A program made the translations under genes and the position numbers. The notes beneath the pieces were generated by a model that worked only from the letters and a program-made list of their open reading frames with translations, was not told the DNA's origin and did no database searches. A DNA stretch of 58,626 nt from Erythrobacter sp. (GTDB lineage: Bacteria > Pseudomonadota > Alphaproteobacteria > Sphingomonadales > Sphingomonadaceae), in NCBI GenBank assembly GCA_002695185.1, contig NZOF01000204.1:1-58626 (forward strand). The letters run 5' to 3'. Shown here piece by piece: positions 1-7,528 of the stretch. Each line of letters starts with the position of its first letter. Positions within the stretch are counted from its first letter, which is position 1.

Positions 1-301
1 AGCCCTGCCCCCAGAAGGGGCGCGCAACCCAGTAACCAAGTTCGATACCGTCGCCCGAATTACCAAGACCCGCTCCGCCGATAATGCGCGAGCCGCCATT
101 TCCCGGAAGGGTGATCAGGAAGCTTGGCACCTGGGGATTCTGATCCATCGCCACGAATTGACGCGCATGTTCCGGCAGGTAGGGCCAAGGCGCGCGTGCG
201 AGGTTACGGACGACGCCTTTGTCGGCGATCCCCCCAAACAGCGCTTCCGCATCTTCTGGCCAGGCCGGCCGCAACAGCAGCCGCTTAGTAACATGGAACA
301 T
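1..301 (-). CDS. GNAT family N-acetyltransferase (N-terminal part, runs off left edge)
   Basis: The frame is open from an ATG at 301 to base 1 and gives 100 residues without a stop, so the C-terminus lies outside the window. It begins MFHVTKRLLLRP, typical of RimJ/RimL-like acetyltransferases, and residues 88-100 (ELGYWVARPFWGQ then G) match the conserved strand and acetyl-CoA loop of that family. A GGGAG ribosome binding site lies about 7 bases before the ATG. It sits downstream of rplU-rpmA in the same direction but beyond a hairpin terminator. Family membership is clear; the substrate (protein N-terminus or small molecule) cannot be told. Confidence 0.88.
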   Translation of the reverse strand, partial: MFHVTKRLLLRPAWPEDAEALFGGIADKGVVRNLARAPWPYLPEHARQFVAMDQNPQVPSFLITLPGNGGSRIIGGAGLGNSGDGIELGYWVARPFWGQG

Positions 302-399
302 CGGTATTCTCCCGGTTCATCCACGCTCCGGGCTCCTAGGCCGGACACGTGACAATTGCGTGGCGGCGAAAAGCTATTTCGCCTGCGATGGTGAAGAGG

Positions 400-440
400 G
401 AGAAACGACAAGAGGGAGACGGGTCGGCCCCATCTCCCTC
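400..440 (-). terminator. Hairpin terminator after rplU-rpmA
   Basis: GAGGGAGA at 412-419 pairs perfectly with TCTCCCTC at 433-440, with an inner GGG/CCC pairing. Read on the minus strand, the stem is followed by TTGTCGTTT, only moderately T-rich. Its position 70 bases after the L27 stop fits the end of the ribosomal protein transcript. Confidence 0.6.
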
Positions 441-509
441 TTCGTCTGCCGGTTCGTTAAACCGACTGGGACCGTCCCGCTTGGACGATCCCGTTATCGG
501 AACGTCCGG

Positions 510-779
510 TTATTCGGCTGCTTCCGCCATTTGATCGACGGATACATATTTGCGGCCGAGTTTGCCCGAGTGGAATCGAACAGTGCCGTCGGTCAGCGCA
601 AACAGCGTGTGGTCCTTGCCCATGCCGACGTTTACGGCCGGGTAGAACTTCGTGCCGCGCTGACGCACGATAATGTTGCCAGCGACAACGTTTTCGCTGC
701 CGAACTTCTTCACACCAAGACGACGACCGGCCGAATCACGACCGTTACGCGACGAACCGCCTGCTTTTTTATGTGCCAT
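510..779 (-). CDS. rpmA: 50S ribosomal protein L27
   Basis: This 89-residue protein starts [16 protein letters not shown], the canonical bacterial L27 N-terminus whose tail reaches toward the peptidyl-transferase centre. The rest (GxKx[12 protein letters not shown], GxDHTLFAL) is collinear with the family, and the length is normal. It lies 12 bases after rplU on the same strand, the usual rplU-rpmA operon order, and the transcript appears to end at the hairpin at 412-440. No oddities. Confidence 0.98.
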   Translation of the reverse strand: MAHKKAGGSSRNGRDSAGRRLGVKKFGSENVVAGNIIVRQRGTKFYPAVNVGMGKDHTLFALTDGTVRFHSGKLGRKYVSVDQMAEAAE

Positions 780-791
780 GGTCCGGTATCC

Positions 792-1247
792 TTACTTCTT
801 GGCTTCGGTCTTCTTGGCGTCTGCCTTCTTGGCAGGAGCCTTCTTCGGAGCCGCATCCTTCTTGGGAGCGGCTTTTTTCGCTTCAGCCTTGGGCGCCTCG
901 TCAGCCTTGGCTGCTTCCTTCTTGGGAGCAGCCTTCTTTTCAGCCTTCGAATCGCCGACCGCAGTGATGCGCAGAAGCGTCATCTGCTGACGGTGGCCGT
1001 TCTTACGACGATAGTTGTGACGACGACGCTTCTTGAAGACGAGAACCTTTTCGCTCTTCGCTTGCGCAATGATCTCTGCCGAGACGACAGTCTTCGCCGC
1101 GTCAGCCAGCTTGTCGCCTTCGCCAGCGAGCAGAACGTCGCCCAGCGTGATGGTTTCGCCGGCTTCGCCAGCCAGTTTTTCAACTGCGATCTTGTCTCCG
1201 GCGGCAACCCGGTATTGCTTGCCGCCCGTGCGCACTACTGCGAACAT
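792..1247 (-). CDS. rplU: 50S ribosomal protein L21 with Lys/Ala-rich C-terminal extension
   Basis: Residues 1 to about 100 are a standard L21: [14 protein letters not shown] at the start, then the [16 protein letters not shown] block that binds 23S rRNA, then LRI. L21 is usually about 100-105 residues, but this protein has 151. The extra roughly 50 residues consist of [14 protein letters not shown] and PAKKADAKK units, a charged and probably disordered tail. Similar tails occur on L21 of other sphingomonads. It is the first gene of the rplU-rpmA pair. The tail may add rRNA contacts, but that is inference. Confidence 0.97.
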   Translation of the reverse strand: MFAVVRTGGKQYRVAAGDKIAVEKLAGEAGETITLGDVLLAGEGDKLADAAKTVVSAEIIAQAKSEKVLVFKKRRRHNYRRKNGHRQQMTLLRITAVGDSKAEKKAAPKKEAAKADEAPKAEAKKAAPKKDAAPKKAPAKKADAKKTEAKK

Positions 1248-1437
1248 GGTACGTGTCTCTCGTTCAAATTGCTGTGCCGCATCCTTGCGAAATTACGGCG
1301 CGCCCGTCGACCCACTTGTTAGTGGGCCCGGAAAGAAGCGTGCCGTTAAGCGAAAGGCTGGCCCAAGTCAACGCCGGAGCATCGCCTTTTTTGCCTTTCG
1401 CTCTGGCACGCTGCCTGTCGCATGCTATGTGGCGCGC

Positions 1438-1956
1438 ATGCCGCGATATGCAACTGCAGCTCCTTTAGCTATCCTCACTTTAATGCTCGGCGCATGCGCC
1501 ACCGGCAATGGTGACTACCCCTCACTCGCCGTACGAGATGTCGAGCGAGCCAAGGGCCAGTTCGATACAGGCGAACCAGCACGGATCGACGTCCCTCCAG
1601 TCGAGGTAGATCTTACCGGCGGCCTATCTGCGCGACTCCAGTCGCTACTGGTAGCGGCTGACGAGGCACATGGTGACTTTCTTGCAGTCCGTCCGCGTGC
1701 CACGCGAACCGTATCCGCTGCGCGCGGCAGCAGCGTCGGCAGCGACAGCTGGGCTGCGGCACAGGTGGTTCTGGCAGAGCTCGATTCGGCACGCAGCCGT
1801 GCTGCAATTCCTCTTGGCGAACTCGATACGCTCTACGCCTCAGCAAAAGTGGGGGCAGAAGATGCGACCGCCATCGAAACGATTCGCGCGCGCGTTATCG
1901 AGATGGTTGGCGAAGAAGACGCAATTCTGGAAGACTTGCGCGCGCGAATCCGATGA
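1438..1956 (+). CDS. Putative lipoprotein of unknown function
   Basis: The ATG at 1438 gives 172 residues with a lipoprotein signal: hydrophobic residues 8-17 then LGAC, placing the lipidated cysteine at position 20. The mature part is acidic and Ala/Arg-rich, probably helical, with no family I recognise. The stop codon overlaps the start of the FNR-type regulator (ATGA), so the two are likely translated together. The frame is open upstream to 1033, but that stretch lies antisense to rplU and is not coding. Divergent from rplU across a 190-base spacer. Confidence 0.75.
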   Translation: MPRYATAAPLAILTLMLGACATGNGDYPSLAVRDVERAKGQFDTGEPARIDVPPVEVDLTGGLSARLQSLLVAADEAHGDFLAVRPRATRTVSAARGSSVGSDSWAAAQVVLAELDSARSRAAIPLGELDTLYASAKVGAEDATAIETIRARVIEMVGEEDAILEDLRARIR

Positions 1957-2633
1957 GTCTAGCCTGTGCTACATGTCCAGTGCGCGATCGCGCCGCCTGC
2001 GCCGTATTGAGCGAGGATGAGCGAGACGAGCTTGCCAAGGCCGGCCGGATCAGAACCCTTGCCCCTGGCGAGATTCTATTCGCAGCTGGCACCGGCGAAA
2101 TGGCCTGCGCCACGCTGAAAAGCGGTGCGCTCAAGATCACCTCCACCAGTGCGGAAGGTCGTGAGCGCATTCTGTCGCTAGTGCATCCCAGCGGTTTCGT
2201 CGGCGAGATGTTCGGGCCTTATGTTCATCACGACGTCGTTGCGCTGGCCGAAAGCGAGCTTTGCGTATTCGCCGGCCCAGCCTTTTCGCAGGCGATCGAT
2301 CGTTACCCTAGGCTCGGCCAAGCTCTCCTGAGGCGCACTCAGGAAGATCTCTTCGCCAGTCGCGAGCTGCTCGCGCTTACCGGCAATGCATCGGCGGGGG
2401 AGCGCGTCGCAGGGATGCTCTTGTCTATGGCCAGGGCAGCAAGCGATTCCCCCTGTCATCCGGCCACCTACTTCGAACTGCCATTATCACGTGGCGAGCT
2501 GGCAGACATGCTTGGCCTCACGATTGAGACGGTAAGTCGCATGCTCACCCGATTCGAGCGGGCCGGGGCTATCCGCAAGATCAGGAAGCGCGGGATCGAA
2601 CTCGTCGACCCCGCGCTTCTCCCTCTCCCCTGA
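1953..2633 (+). CDS. Crp/Fnr family transcriptional regulator, FNR-type oxygen sensor
   Basis: The protein has 226 residues: an N-terminal cysteine cluster, a cyclic-nucleotide-binding-like beta-roll (about 30-140) and a C-terminal winged helix (about 150-215). Cys5, Cys8 and Cys16 (C-x2-C-x7-C) plus Cys104 match the four ligands of the oxygen-labile [4Fe-4S] cluster of FNR/FnrN/FnrL proteins. The recognition helix reads IETVSRML, keeping the E-x-x-S-R signature that contacts TTGAT half-sites. A perfect TTGAT-N4-ATCAA site lies 490 bases downstream, in front of the next gene. It therefore likely acts as a low-oxygen activator. Calling it FnrL rather than FnrN would need a tree. Confidence 0.93.
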   Translation: MSLACATCPVRDRAACAVLSEDERDELAKAGRIRTLAPGEILFAAGTGEMACATLKSGALKITSTSAEGRERILSLVHPSGFVGEMFGPYVHHDVVALAESELCVFAGPAFSQAIDRYPRLGQALLRRTQEDLFASRELLALTGNASAGERVAGMLLSMARAASDSPCHPATYFELPLSRGELADMLGLTIETVSRMLTRFERAGAIRKIRKRGIELVDPALLPLP

Positions 2634-2640
2634 GTATCCC

Positions 2641-3066
2641 TTAGCGTACGAAGGACGCGATAAGGACCGTCGATACTCCCCAGCAGAAAATAATGACCGG
2701 CAGGATCAGCATCTGCACGCTCGCATCGCGCGCCGAAAGGCGTCCGGTCAAGGTGGCGATGCCTTCGCGCCGAAGTCTAGCGAAATTCATTTGCTTCGAT
2801 TTAGTGGGCGGACCAACCTTGGCCCAGAGCGCCGGAACACCGAAACCTGCGATGATGAACAGGGCGAAGATCGCCATCGGGATGACCAGGCCAGGCGAAG
2901 AAAGCCCGCTTGCCATCACCAAGAGAAAGCCGAGATAAAGCGACACGGTCGCAGCGTAGAGGCCCTTTGGCAATTCAAACGACCGGTCCACTTCGTGGCG
3001 AGGCCGAGGCTCGGCAACGATGATCGCCTGCTGTTCGACGAGTTCGCGGGTAAAATGCTTGGACAT
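2641..3066 (-). CDS. Small membrane protein, probably FNR-controlled, function unknown
   Basis: I chose the ATG at 3066 (MSKHFTREL) because AAAGGAGA sits 8 bases upstream; a longer frame to 3132 would read through the FNR box. The 141-residue product has a hydrophilic N-terminus, two adjacent membrane segments (about 36-55 and 59-82), a basic cytoplasmic stretch (about 85-112) and a third segment (about 118-138). I recognise no family. It is convergent with the FNR-type gene, with the stops only 7 bases apart, and the FNR box upstream suggests induction when oxygen is low. Confidence 0.8.
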   Translation of the reverse strand: MSKHFTRELVEQQAIIVAEPRPRHEVDRSFELPKGLYAATVSLYLGFLLVMASGLSSPGLVIPMAIFALFIIAGFGVPALWAKVGPPTKSKQMNFARLRREGIATLTGRLSARDASVQMLILPVIIFCWGVSTVLIASFVR

Positions 3067-3090
3067 TGCGGGTCTCCTTTGTCGGAGATC

Positions 3091-3132
3091 CGTATGCGAG
3101 TTTGGGTAGTCGGCATCCTTGATCGAGATCAA
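3091..3132 (-). promoter_or_regulatory. FNR box with suitably placed -10 region
   Basis: Bases 3119-3132 are TTGATCGAGATCAA, an exact match to the FNR/FixK consensus TTGAT-N4-ATCAA. Its centre (3125.5) is 59 bases upstream of the ATG at 3066. If transcription starts near 3084, the box is centred at about -41.5 (class II geometry) and a weak -10, CATACG at 3096-3091, falls where expected. The box lies just beyond the moaE stop codon, so it can give the membrane gene its own promoter. The -10 assignment is inference. Confidence 0.8.
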
Positions 3133-3142
3133 ATGGGCAGGA

Positions 3143-3610
3143 TTATTTCCACCTTTCCCTGTCCTGATGATCGGAAGAACGGGGCTGTATCCAGTGCCAG
3201 CCGTCGCTCCGGCGCTCGCGCTTCCAGAACCATGCCGCGGATTTGAGATGATCCATCAGGAAATCGGCGGCTTCGAAAGCATCCCGTCTATGGCGGGCTG
3301 CGGCGGCGACCAGCACGATCGATTCCCCGGGGACCATGACCCCGACCCGATGCCACGCCAGAATACCATCGAGGGTAAAACGTTCGAGTGCAGACCGCGC
3401 AAGATCTCCCATTCCGGTCTTCGTGAGCGGCTCATAATGTGTGAGCTCCAATGCTCGTACGTCGTTCCCAGGCCGTACCTTCCCCAAAAAGGACGCAATA
3501 CCGCCCGCCTCCGGATAGGCCGCGTTAAAGGCCGCCGTCGCCTCGCCGACTGACATCCCCTTGGTGAGAACCCTCACATCCAACGGTGTAGAGAGAGTGA
3601 GCCTAACCAC
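3143..3610 (-). CDS. moaE: Molybdopterin synthase catalytic subunit MoaE
   Basis: With MoaD, this 155-residue protein inserts two sulphurs into precursor Z (cPMP) to form molybdopterin. Seen here are GGIASFLGKVR, LTHYEPL, the RVGxxxPGE loop and the HRRDAF...LKSAAWFWKRE segment carrying catalytic lysines, all diagnostic of MoaE. It starts at a GTG that overlaps the end of moaD by 8 bases, so translation is coupled. Length is normal. An FNR box and a separately promoted membrane gene follow immediately. Confidence 0.96.
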   Translation of the reverse strand: MVRLTLSTPLDVRVLTKGMSVGEATAAFNAAYPEAGGIASFLGKVRPGNDVRALELTHYEPLTKTGMGDLARSALERFTLDGILAWHRVGVMVPGESIVLVAAAARHRRDAFEAADFLMDHLKSAAWFWKRERRSDGWHWIQPRSSDHQDRERWK

Positions 3611-3845
3611 CGCTCACCGGAGGTAATAGGGCAACTTCATCCCCATCTTCAGCGAAAAGACTCTTCTTGTCGGTCAGCACGCGTCCGTTGCAGGCCACGT
3701 TTACCCGGTCTTCCCGTATTTCCTGCGCAATCTCCTCCCCCACCGCTTCTAACAAACCGGCCCAGTCGAGAGGGGCTGCCACCTCAAGCTCCGGGCCGCT
3801 CGCAAGGTCGGACAAAGGGCCGAGGAAAATGACCGTTGCGCTCAC
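3603..3845 (-). CDS. moaD: Molybdopterin synthase sulphur carrier MoaD
   Basis: This 80-residue ubiquitin-like protein ends in Gly-Gly (PPVSGG), the tail that is adenylated and converted to a thiocarboxylate to supply sulphur to MoaE. The VNxxxxxxxxxLxxGDEVALLPPVSGG pattern is present. It starts at GTG, overlapping the previous stop as GTGA, and overlaps moaE by 8 bases at its other end. Other moco genes (moaA, moaB, moaC, moeA) are not in the window. Confidence 0.94.
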   Translation of the reverse strand: MSATVIFLGPLSDLASGPELEVAAPLDWAGLLEAVGEEIAQEIREDRVNVACNGRVLTDKKSLFAEDGDEVALLPPVSGG

Positions 3846-4147
3846 GCTGCAGCCTCAAGATATTGGCCGGTAACGCCCGCCGCAGAAACAAAATAATCGA
3901 ACAGCGCGCCGGGGTGGTTACCTTTGCCAGCCACCATGTTGATCCTGAGCGGGGTATGCCGCCGCGCCAGCATTGCGACCGCTGCCCTGCGCCATTCGCG
4001 ATGCGTGTGATCGGCAGGGGTGATAGATATGATCAGGCCCTTGCCTCTGGAAAGTGCGCTTTCAATCGGCTCGACCCAGTCCCGGTGAAACGTTGCCGCT
4101 GCCGCAAGCGGATCATCCGGCAGCCCTTCTACCGTGATCCGCTGCAT
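3842..4147 (-). CDS. Rossmann-fold-like small protein, function unknown
   Basis: The chosen ATG at 4147 (MQRITVEGLP) overlaps the folB stop as TGATG; the frame extends upstream but only inside folB. The 101 residues show alternating strand/helix character, with GKGLIISITP and a C-terminal GxxxxYFVSAAGVTGQYL that resembles the end of short-chain dehydrogenase-like domains, but there is no nucleotide-binding GxxxGxG. It lies between folB and moaD in one overlapping run, which hints at a pterin-related role. That is inference from position only. Confidence 0.72.
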   Translation of the reverse strand: MQRITVEGLPDDPLAAAATFHRDWVEPIESALSRGKGLIISITPADHTHREWRRAAVAMLARRHTPLRINMVAGKGNHPGALFDYFVSAAGVTGQYLEAAA

Positions 4148-4518
4148 CAGCGACGCTCGCGGTGGAGCGTAATGCCGATTTTCTCGCCTGCCTCGGCAAT
4201 AGCCAGCTTCACAATTTTCACAGTCACTGCTTCGATACGCTGGTCCTGAACAAACAGCGTTTCGCAAACATGATCGGCAACGGCTTCAATCAATTTGAAG
4301 TGCACTCCAGCGGGCAACGCTTCCGACGCAGCAAACTTCAAATCCATGTAATTCTTCGAATCGTCCAGTGACGTATCCGCATCGTAACGGTGAAGCGGCT
4401 TCATCCGCACCTGGATCGTGAAGCGCAGAGGCTGAGGCTTACCCGTCTCTTCGGAATAAATGCCGGTCAGGACATCGTGTTCGAAATCGGCAACTTCGAG
4501 AATAAGCGAATCGTTCAT
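4147..4518 (-). CDS. folB: Dihydroneopterin aldolase FolB
   Basis: FolB converts 7,8-dihydroneopterin to 6-hydroxymethyl-dihydropterin in folate synthesis. The 123-residue product has the family pattern: GIYSEETGKPQPLRF near the start (pterin-site Glu), a D-x-S-x-DDSKNYMD segment, HFKLIEAVADHV, and the late strand VTVKIVKL with the catalytic lysine. I start at ATG 4518; the longer frame to 4608 overlaps the neighbouring methyltransferase. Divergence from textbook FolB is moderate, so a paralogous aldolase/epimerase is possible. Confidence 0.85.
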   Translation of the reverse strand: MNDSLILEVADFEHDVLTGIYSEETGKPQPLRFTIQVRMKPLHRYDADTSLDDSKNYMDLKFAASEALPAGVHFKLIEAVADHVCETLFVQDQRIEAVTVKIVKLAIAEAGEKIGITLHRERR

Positions 4519-4528
4519 GACTTGCGTC

Positions 4529-5416
4529 CTAGCGCGGATTCGACCAACGGGCGAAGATGGCTGTAGGCAGCAAACGCCCGCTATCGTCCTGAACAGCGAG
4601 ATCGCCATGCTCGATCTTGCCGGGTAGCCCAGCGAACACCTCTTCTAACAGACCGCCCAGCGCCAGGCTGCTCATCCGTACAGCGTAAACTGTCAGGAAA
4701 AGAAAACTGCTCTCCGCATCCAATAATTGGCGGCAATCGGACATAAGATCGGGCAATCCTTGTTCCAGCCGCCATACCTCTCCATCTGGACCACGGCCGA
4801 ACTTGGGTGGATCGAGGATAATTCCGTCGTACCGCCGTCCGCGCCGGACTTCGCGCGCGGTGTATTTCATCGCATCTTCCACCAGCCAGCGAACCGGGCG
4901 ATCGTCAAGCCCTGCAAGCGCCGCGTTCTCGCGGGCTTGGGCAACCGACTTCTTACTGGCATCGACGTGGGTGACGCGGCCGTAGCTGGAGAGAGCTTGC
5001 GTGCCGACGCCAGTATATCCGAAAAGGTTCATCGTCTCGGCATCGGTCCGGCCTTCGAGTTGCTCACCCATCCAGCTCCATACCGGAGCCATGTCGGGGA
5101 AGAAACCAAGATGGCGGAAAGGCGTGCACTGAGCCGTAAAGCGGACTTCGTCACCCCAACCCAGTTCCCAGCCAGCCTCGGGAACATCTTGGGCAAAATG
5201 CCAACGTCCGCCACCATCCTCATCGCTCCCCGGAACGAATTCGCCGTGCGCATCCCAATGCTCCAACCGGGGCGACCACATCGCCTGTGGTTCGGGGCGG
5301 ATGAAGCGATAGTCGCCATAGGTTTCGAACTTACGGCCATTCCCGCTGTCGAGGAGGCGATAGCTGTCCCAGCCCTTGCCGATCATCAGAACGGGATTTC
5401 GCTCGAGGCCGGCCAT
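4529..5416 (-). CDS. Class I SAM-dependent RNA methyltransferase (RlmI/RlmL-like)
   Basis: The 295-residue protein belongs to the COG1092-type rRNA methyltransferases. It shows the SAM-binding motif NLFGYTGVGTQAL, an acidic VTHVDASKKSVAQAREN segment, the adenine-side LVEDAMKYTAREV and the catalytic motif ILDPPKFGRGPDG. The ATG at 5416 overlaps the thrC stop as TGATG, so I reject the long upstream frame, which is antisense-phase translation of thrC. There is no PUA domain, so it is shorter than RlmI. The exact rRNA position modified cannot be read from sequence. Confidence 0.88.
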   Translation of the reverse strand: MAGLERNPVLMIGKGWDSYRLLDSGNGRKFETYGDYRFIRPEPQAMWSPRLEHWDAHGEFVPGSDEDGGGRWHFAQDVPEAGWELGWGDEVRFTAQCTPFRHLGFFPDMAPVWSWMGEQLEGRTDAETMNLFGYTGVGTQALSSYGRVTHVDASKKSVAQARENAALAGLDDRPVRWLVEDAMKYTAREVRRGRRYDGIILDPPKFGRGPDGEVWRLEQGLPDLMSDCRQLLDAESSFLFLTVYAVRMSSLALGGLLEEVFAGLPGKIEHGDLAVQDDSGRLLPTAIFARWSNPR

Positions 5417-6807
5417 CAGCCGGCCTTTTCCAGAATGTGGTCGCGAACTGATTCGTACGTTCCGGGCAATTGGACGAAACTTTCCTCTCGCGCGAAAAGG
5501 TCGCCGATCCGTGTCGGCAGGCTCGGGCGGATGCCGGTGGCTTGTTCGACAGCATCGGGAAACTTGGCTGGATGAGCGGTGGCCAGCGTCACCACGGGGA
5601 TCGAACTGTCGAGGCCAGCCTGCTGTGCAGCATGCAAACCGATTGCTGTGTGCGGATCGAGGAGTTCGTCGCAATGTTCGCAGGCCCAACGCATGGCCTG
5701 CAGCGTGTCATCCTCGTCAGCACGGGCGCTTGAGAACAGCGAAGAGGCGCCTTGGGCCTGCACATCCGTAAGTCTCATCGCCCGTTTCGCATCGAAACCT
5801 TGCATCTGTTTGGCCAAGCCGTTTCCATCGCGGCCTCCGACGTCGAACAGAAGGCGCTCGAAATTTGAGCTGACCTGAATGTCCATGCTGGGTGCGGCTG
5901 TCGGCGTGACAGTGCCTGCCGAGTAATCACCTTCACTCAAAGCACGGTGGAGAATGTCGTTCACATTCGTAGCAACGATCAGCCGTTCAATGGGCAGCCC
6001 CATCCGGGCGGCGACATGCCCTGCAAAGACATCGCCGAAATTTCCTGTCGGTACACTGAAAGCGATTTTGCGTTCGGGCCCGCCCAGTTGGAGAGACGCG
6101 GCAAAGTAGTAGACGACCTGCGCCATCAACCGCGCCCAGTTGATCGAGTTGACCGCACCGATGCGATGTTTCGCAGTCACTTCCCGGTCGGAGAAGATAC
6201 GCTTCACCATTGCCTGCGCATCGTCGAAGCTGCCGTCGATCGCGATGTTGTGGACATTGGGCGCGCGCACGGTGGTCATCTGCCGGCGCTGCACCTCGCT
6301 CACCCTACCCTTGGGATGCAGCATGAATATCTCGACATTGTCGAGCCCAGCCACCGCATCGATGGCAGCACTGCCGGTATCGCCGCTGGTCGCACCGACT
6401 ATGGTGAGGTTGCCCTCTTCGCGTTTCAGAAACTCCTCGAACAACAGGCCGAGCATCTGGAGCGCCACGTCCTTGAAAGCGAGCGTGGGCCCATGGAAGA
6501 GCTCGAGAACCCAATGCTGTTCATTCAGTTGGACAAGCGGCGTCACTCCTTTGTGGGCAAAGCGGCCATAGGCCCGATCGGTCAATTCCCGCAGGCGTTC
6601 AGGCGTAAGGCATTCGCCCACGAAGGGCTGCATGACCCTTGCCGCCAATTCGGCATACGGCAGGCCACGCATGGCTCCGATCTCTTCCGATGAAAACCGG
6701 GGCCATTCTTCGGGCACGTATAAGCCGCCATCACTCGCCAGACCCGTCAAAGTGACATCGGCGAAGTCGAGGCTTGGAGCCTCACCGCGTGTAGAGACAT
6801 ATTTCAT
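5416..6807 (-). CDS. thrC: Threonine synthase
   Basis: ThrC makes threonine from O-phosphohomoserine with PLP. The 463-residue protein has the MKYVSTRGEAP start, the SDGGLYVPE motif, the PLP-lysine segment GPTLAFKDVALQ, the phosphate loop GATSGDTGSAA and the SINWARLMAQ segment of the long fungal/proteobacterial type. I use ATG 6807; a TTG at 6846 would add 13 residues but no better binding site. The C-terminus overlaps the methyltransferase by one base. It follows the cytochrome oxidase genes, an arrangement common in sphingomonads. Confidence 0.97.
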   Translation of the reverse strand: MKYVSTRGEAPSLDFADVTLTGLASDGGLYVPEEWPRFSSEEIGAMRGLPYAELAARVMQPFVGECLTPERLRELTDRAYGRFAHKGVTPLVQLNEQHWVLELFHGPTLAFKDVALQMLGLLFEEFLKREEGNLTIVGATSGDTGSAAIDAVAGLDNVEIFMLHPKGRVSEVQRRQMTTVRAPNVHNIAIDGSFDDAQAMVKRIFSDREVTAKHRIGAVNSINWARLMAQVVYYFAASLQLGGPERKIAFSVPTGNFGDVFAGHVAARMGLPIERLIVATNVNDILHRALSEGDYSAGTVTPTAAPSMDIQVSSNFERLLFDVGGRDGNGLAKQMQGFDAKRAMRLTDVQAQGASSLFSSARADEDDTLQAMRWACEHCDELLDPHTAIGLHAAQQAGLDSSIPVVTLATAHPAKFPDAVEQATGIRPSLPTRIGDLFAREESFVQLPGTYESVRDHILEKAG

Positions 6808-6858
6808 TGCGCCATGGCGGTTAGCCGCGCAAAGCAGCCCGAGCAAGCAAGCGGCTCT

Positions 6859-7458
6859 TTAATCGTCCCTAGCGCGCGTCGTCCTTCCACCGGTACGCCG
6901 CCGTAAGGCGAGGGTGTAAATGACGAGTGCGGTCAGCGCGAAAAAGAACCATTGGCCTGCATAGGCTAGGTGGTTGTTGGGAATATCCGCTGGGTCCGGA
7001 CGGGCGAGAGTCTCCAGCCCATCCACCGCAGGCGAGGCGACGAGCCGGGCTTCTGTACCTGCGGGACCCACTATGCCCTCAACTGGTCCACCGTTCCATT
7101 GAATGACTTGGGGAGTTGGAGTCCACCCGAACGCAATTTCCGCCTCTCCGCCACCTGCAAGCGCGCAGCGTGCCATTTGGGCAATACCGGTACGTCCTCC
7201 TTCATTATGACCAGGGGTCGTGCGTTGCGAGAGGACCTCGGCGCAAGTTACGCTACTTCGACGGTAGAGCGCATCATCGATCTCTTCTGGCGAGCGCGGA
7301 AAGGCAACCGGTGCATCCAAGGTCTGTGCCGAAGCGAAACGAGCTAGCATCGCCTCTTTCTCATCCATCCTGGCTAGCTGCCAGAAACCGAGCGCGACCA
7401 TCACCGCAATTGCAGCGCCGACAATGATGGTTGGCAAGACGGGAATTCTAAATGTCAT
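6859..7458 (-). CDS. SURF1 family cytochrome oxidase assembly protein
   Basis: SURF1 helps insert heme a into subunit I of aa3 oxidase. The 199-residue product has the expected layout: an N-terminal membrane segment (about 4-25) followed by LGFWQLARMDEKEAM, a periplasmic domain, and a C-terminal segment with NNHLAYAGQWFFFALTALVIY, the SURF1 signature. The ATG at 7458 is preferred over an upstream frame that would run through the intergenic hairpin. It sits directly downstream of coxC. Confidence 0.93.
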   Translation of the reverse strand: MTFRIPVLPTIIVGAAIAVMVALGFWQLARMDEKEAMLARFASAQTLDAPVAFPRSPEEIDDALYRRSSVTCAEVLSQRTTPGHNEGGRTGIAQMARCALAGGGEAEIAFGWTPTPQVIQWNGGPVEGIVGPAGTEARLVASPAVDGLETLARPDPADIPNNHLAYAGQWFFFALTALVIYTLALRRRTGGRTTRARDD

Positions 7459-7474
7459 GGGTTCCAAACCGAAA

Positions 7475-7504
7475 GGGGCAGCCACGGCAATACCGGGCTG
7501 CCCC
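7475..7504. terminator. Perfect hairpin between coxC and the SURF1 gene
   Basis: GGGGCAGCC at 7475-7483 pairs with GGCTGCCCC at 7496-7504, a 9-base-pair perfect stem with a 12-base loop. On the plus strand it is followed by ATTTTTAT; on the minus (transcribed) strand it is followed by TTTCGG, a weaker tail. It could be an attenuator or a 3'-end stabiliser that lowers SURF1 and thrC expression relative to coxC. Confidence 0.5.
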
Positions 7505-7528
7505 ATTTTTATCCGTGCGATCCGTAGA

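Noticed and set aside
1033..1437. Upstream extension of the lipoprotein gene
   Set aside because: It runs antisense to rplU; the lipoprotein signal begins at the ATG at 1438.
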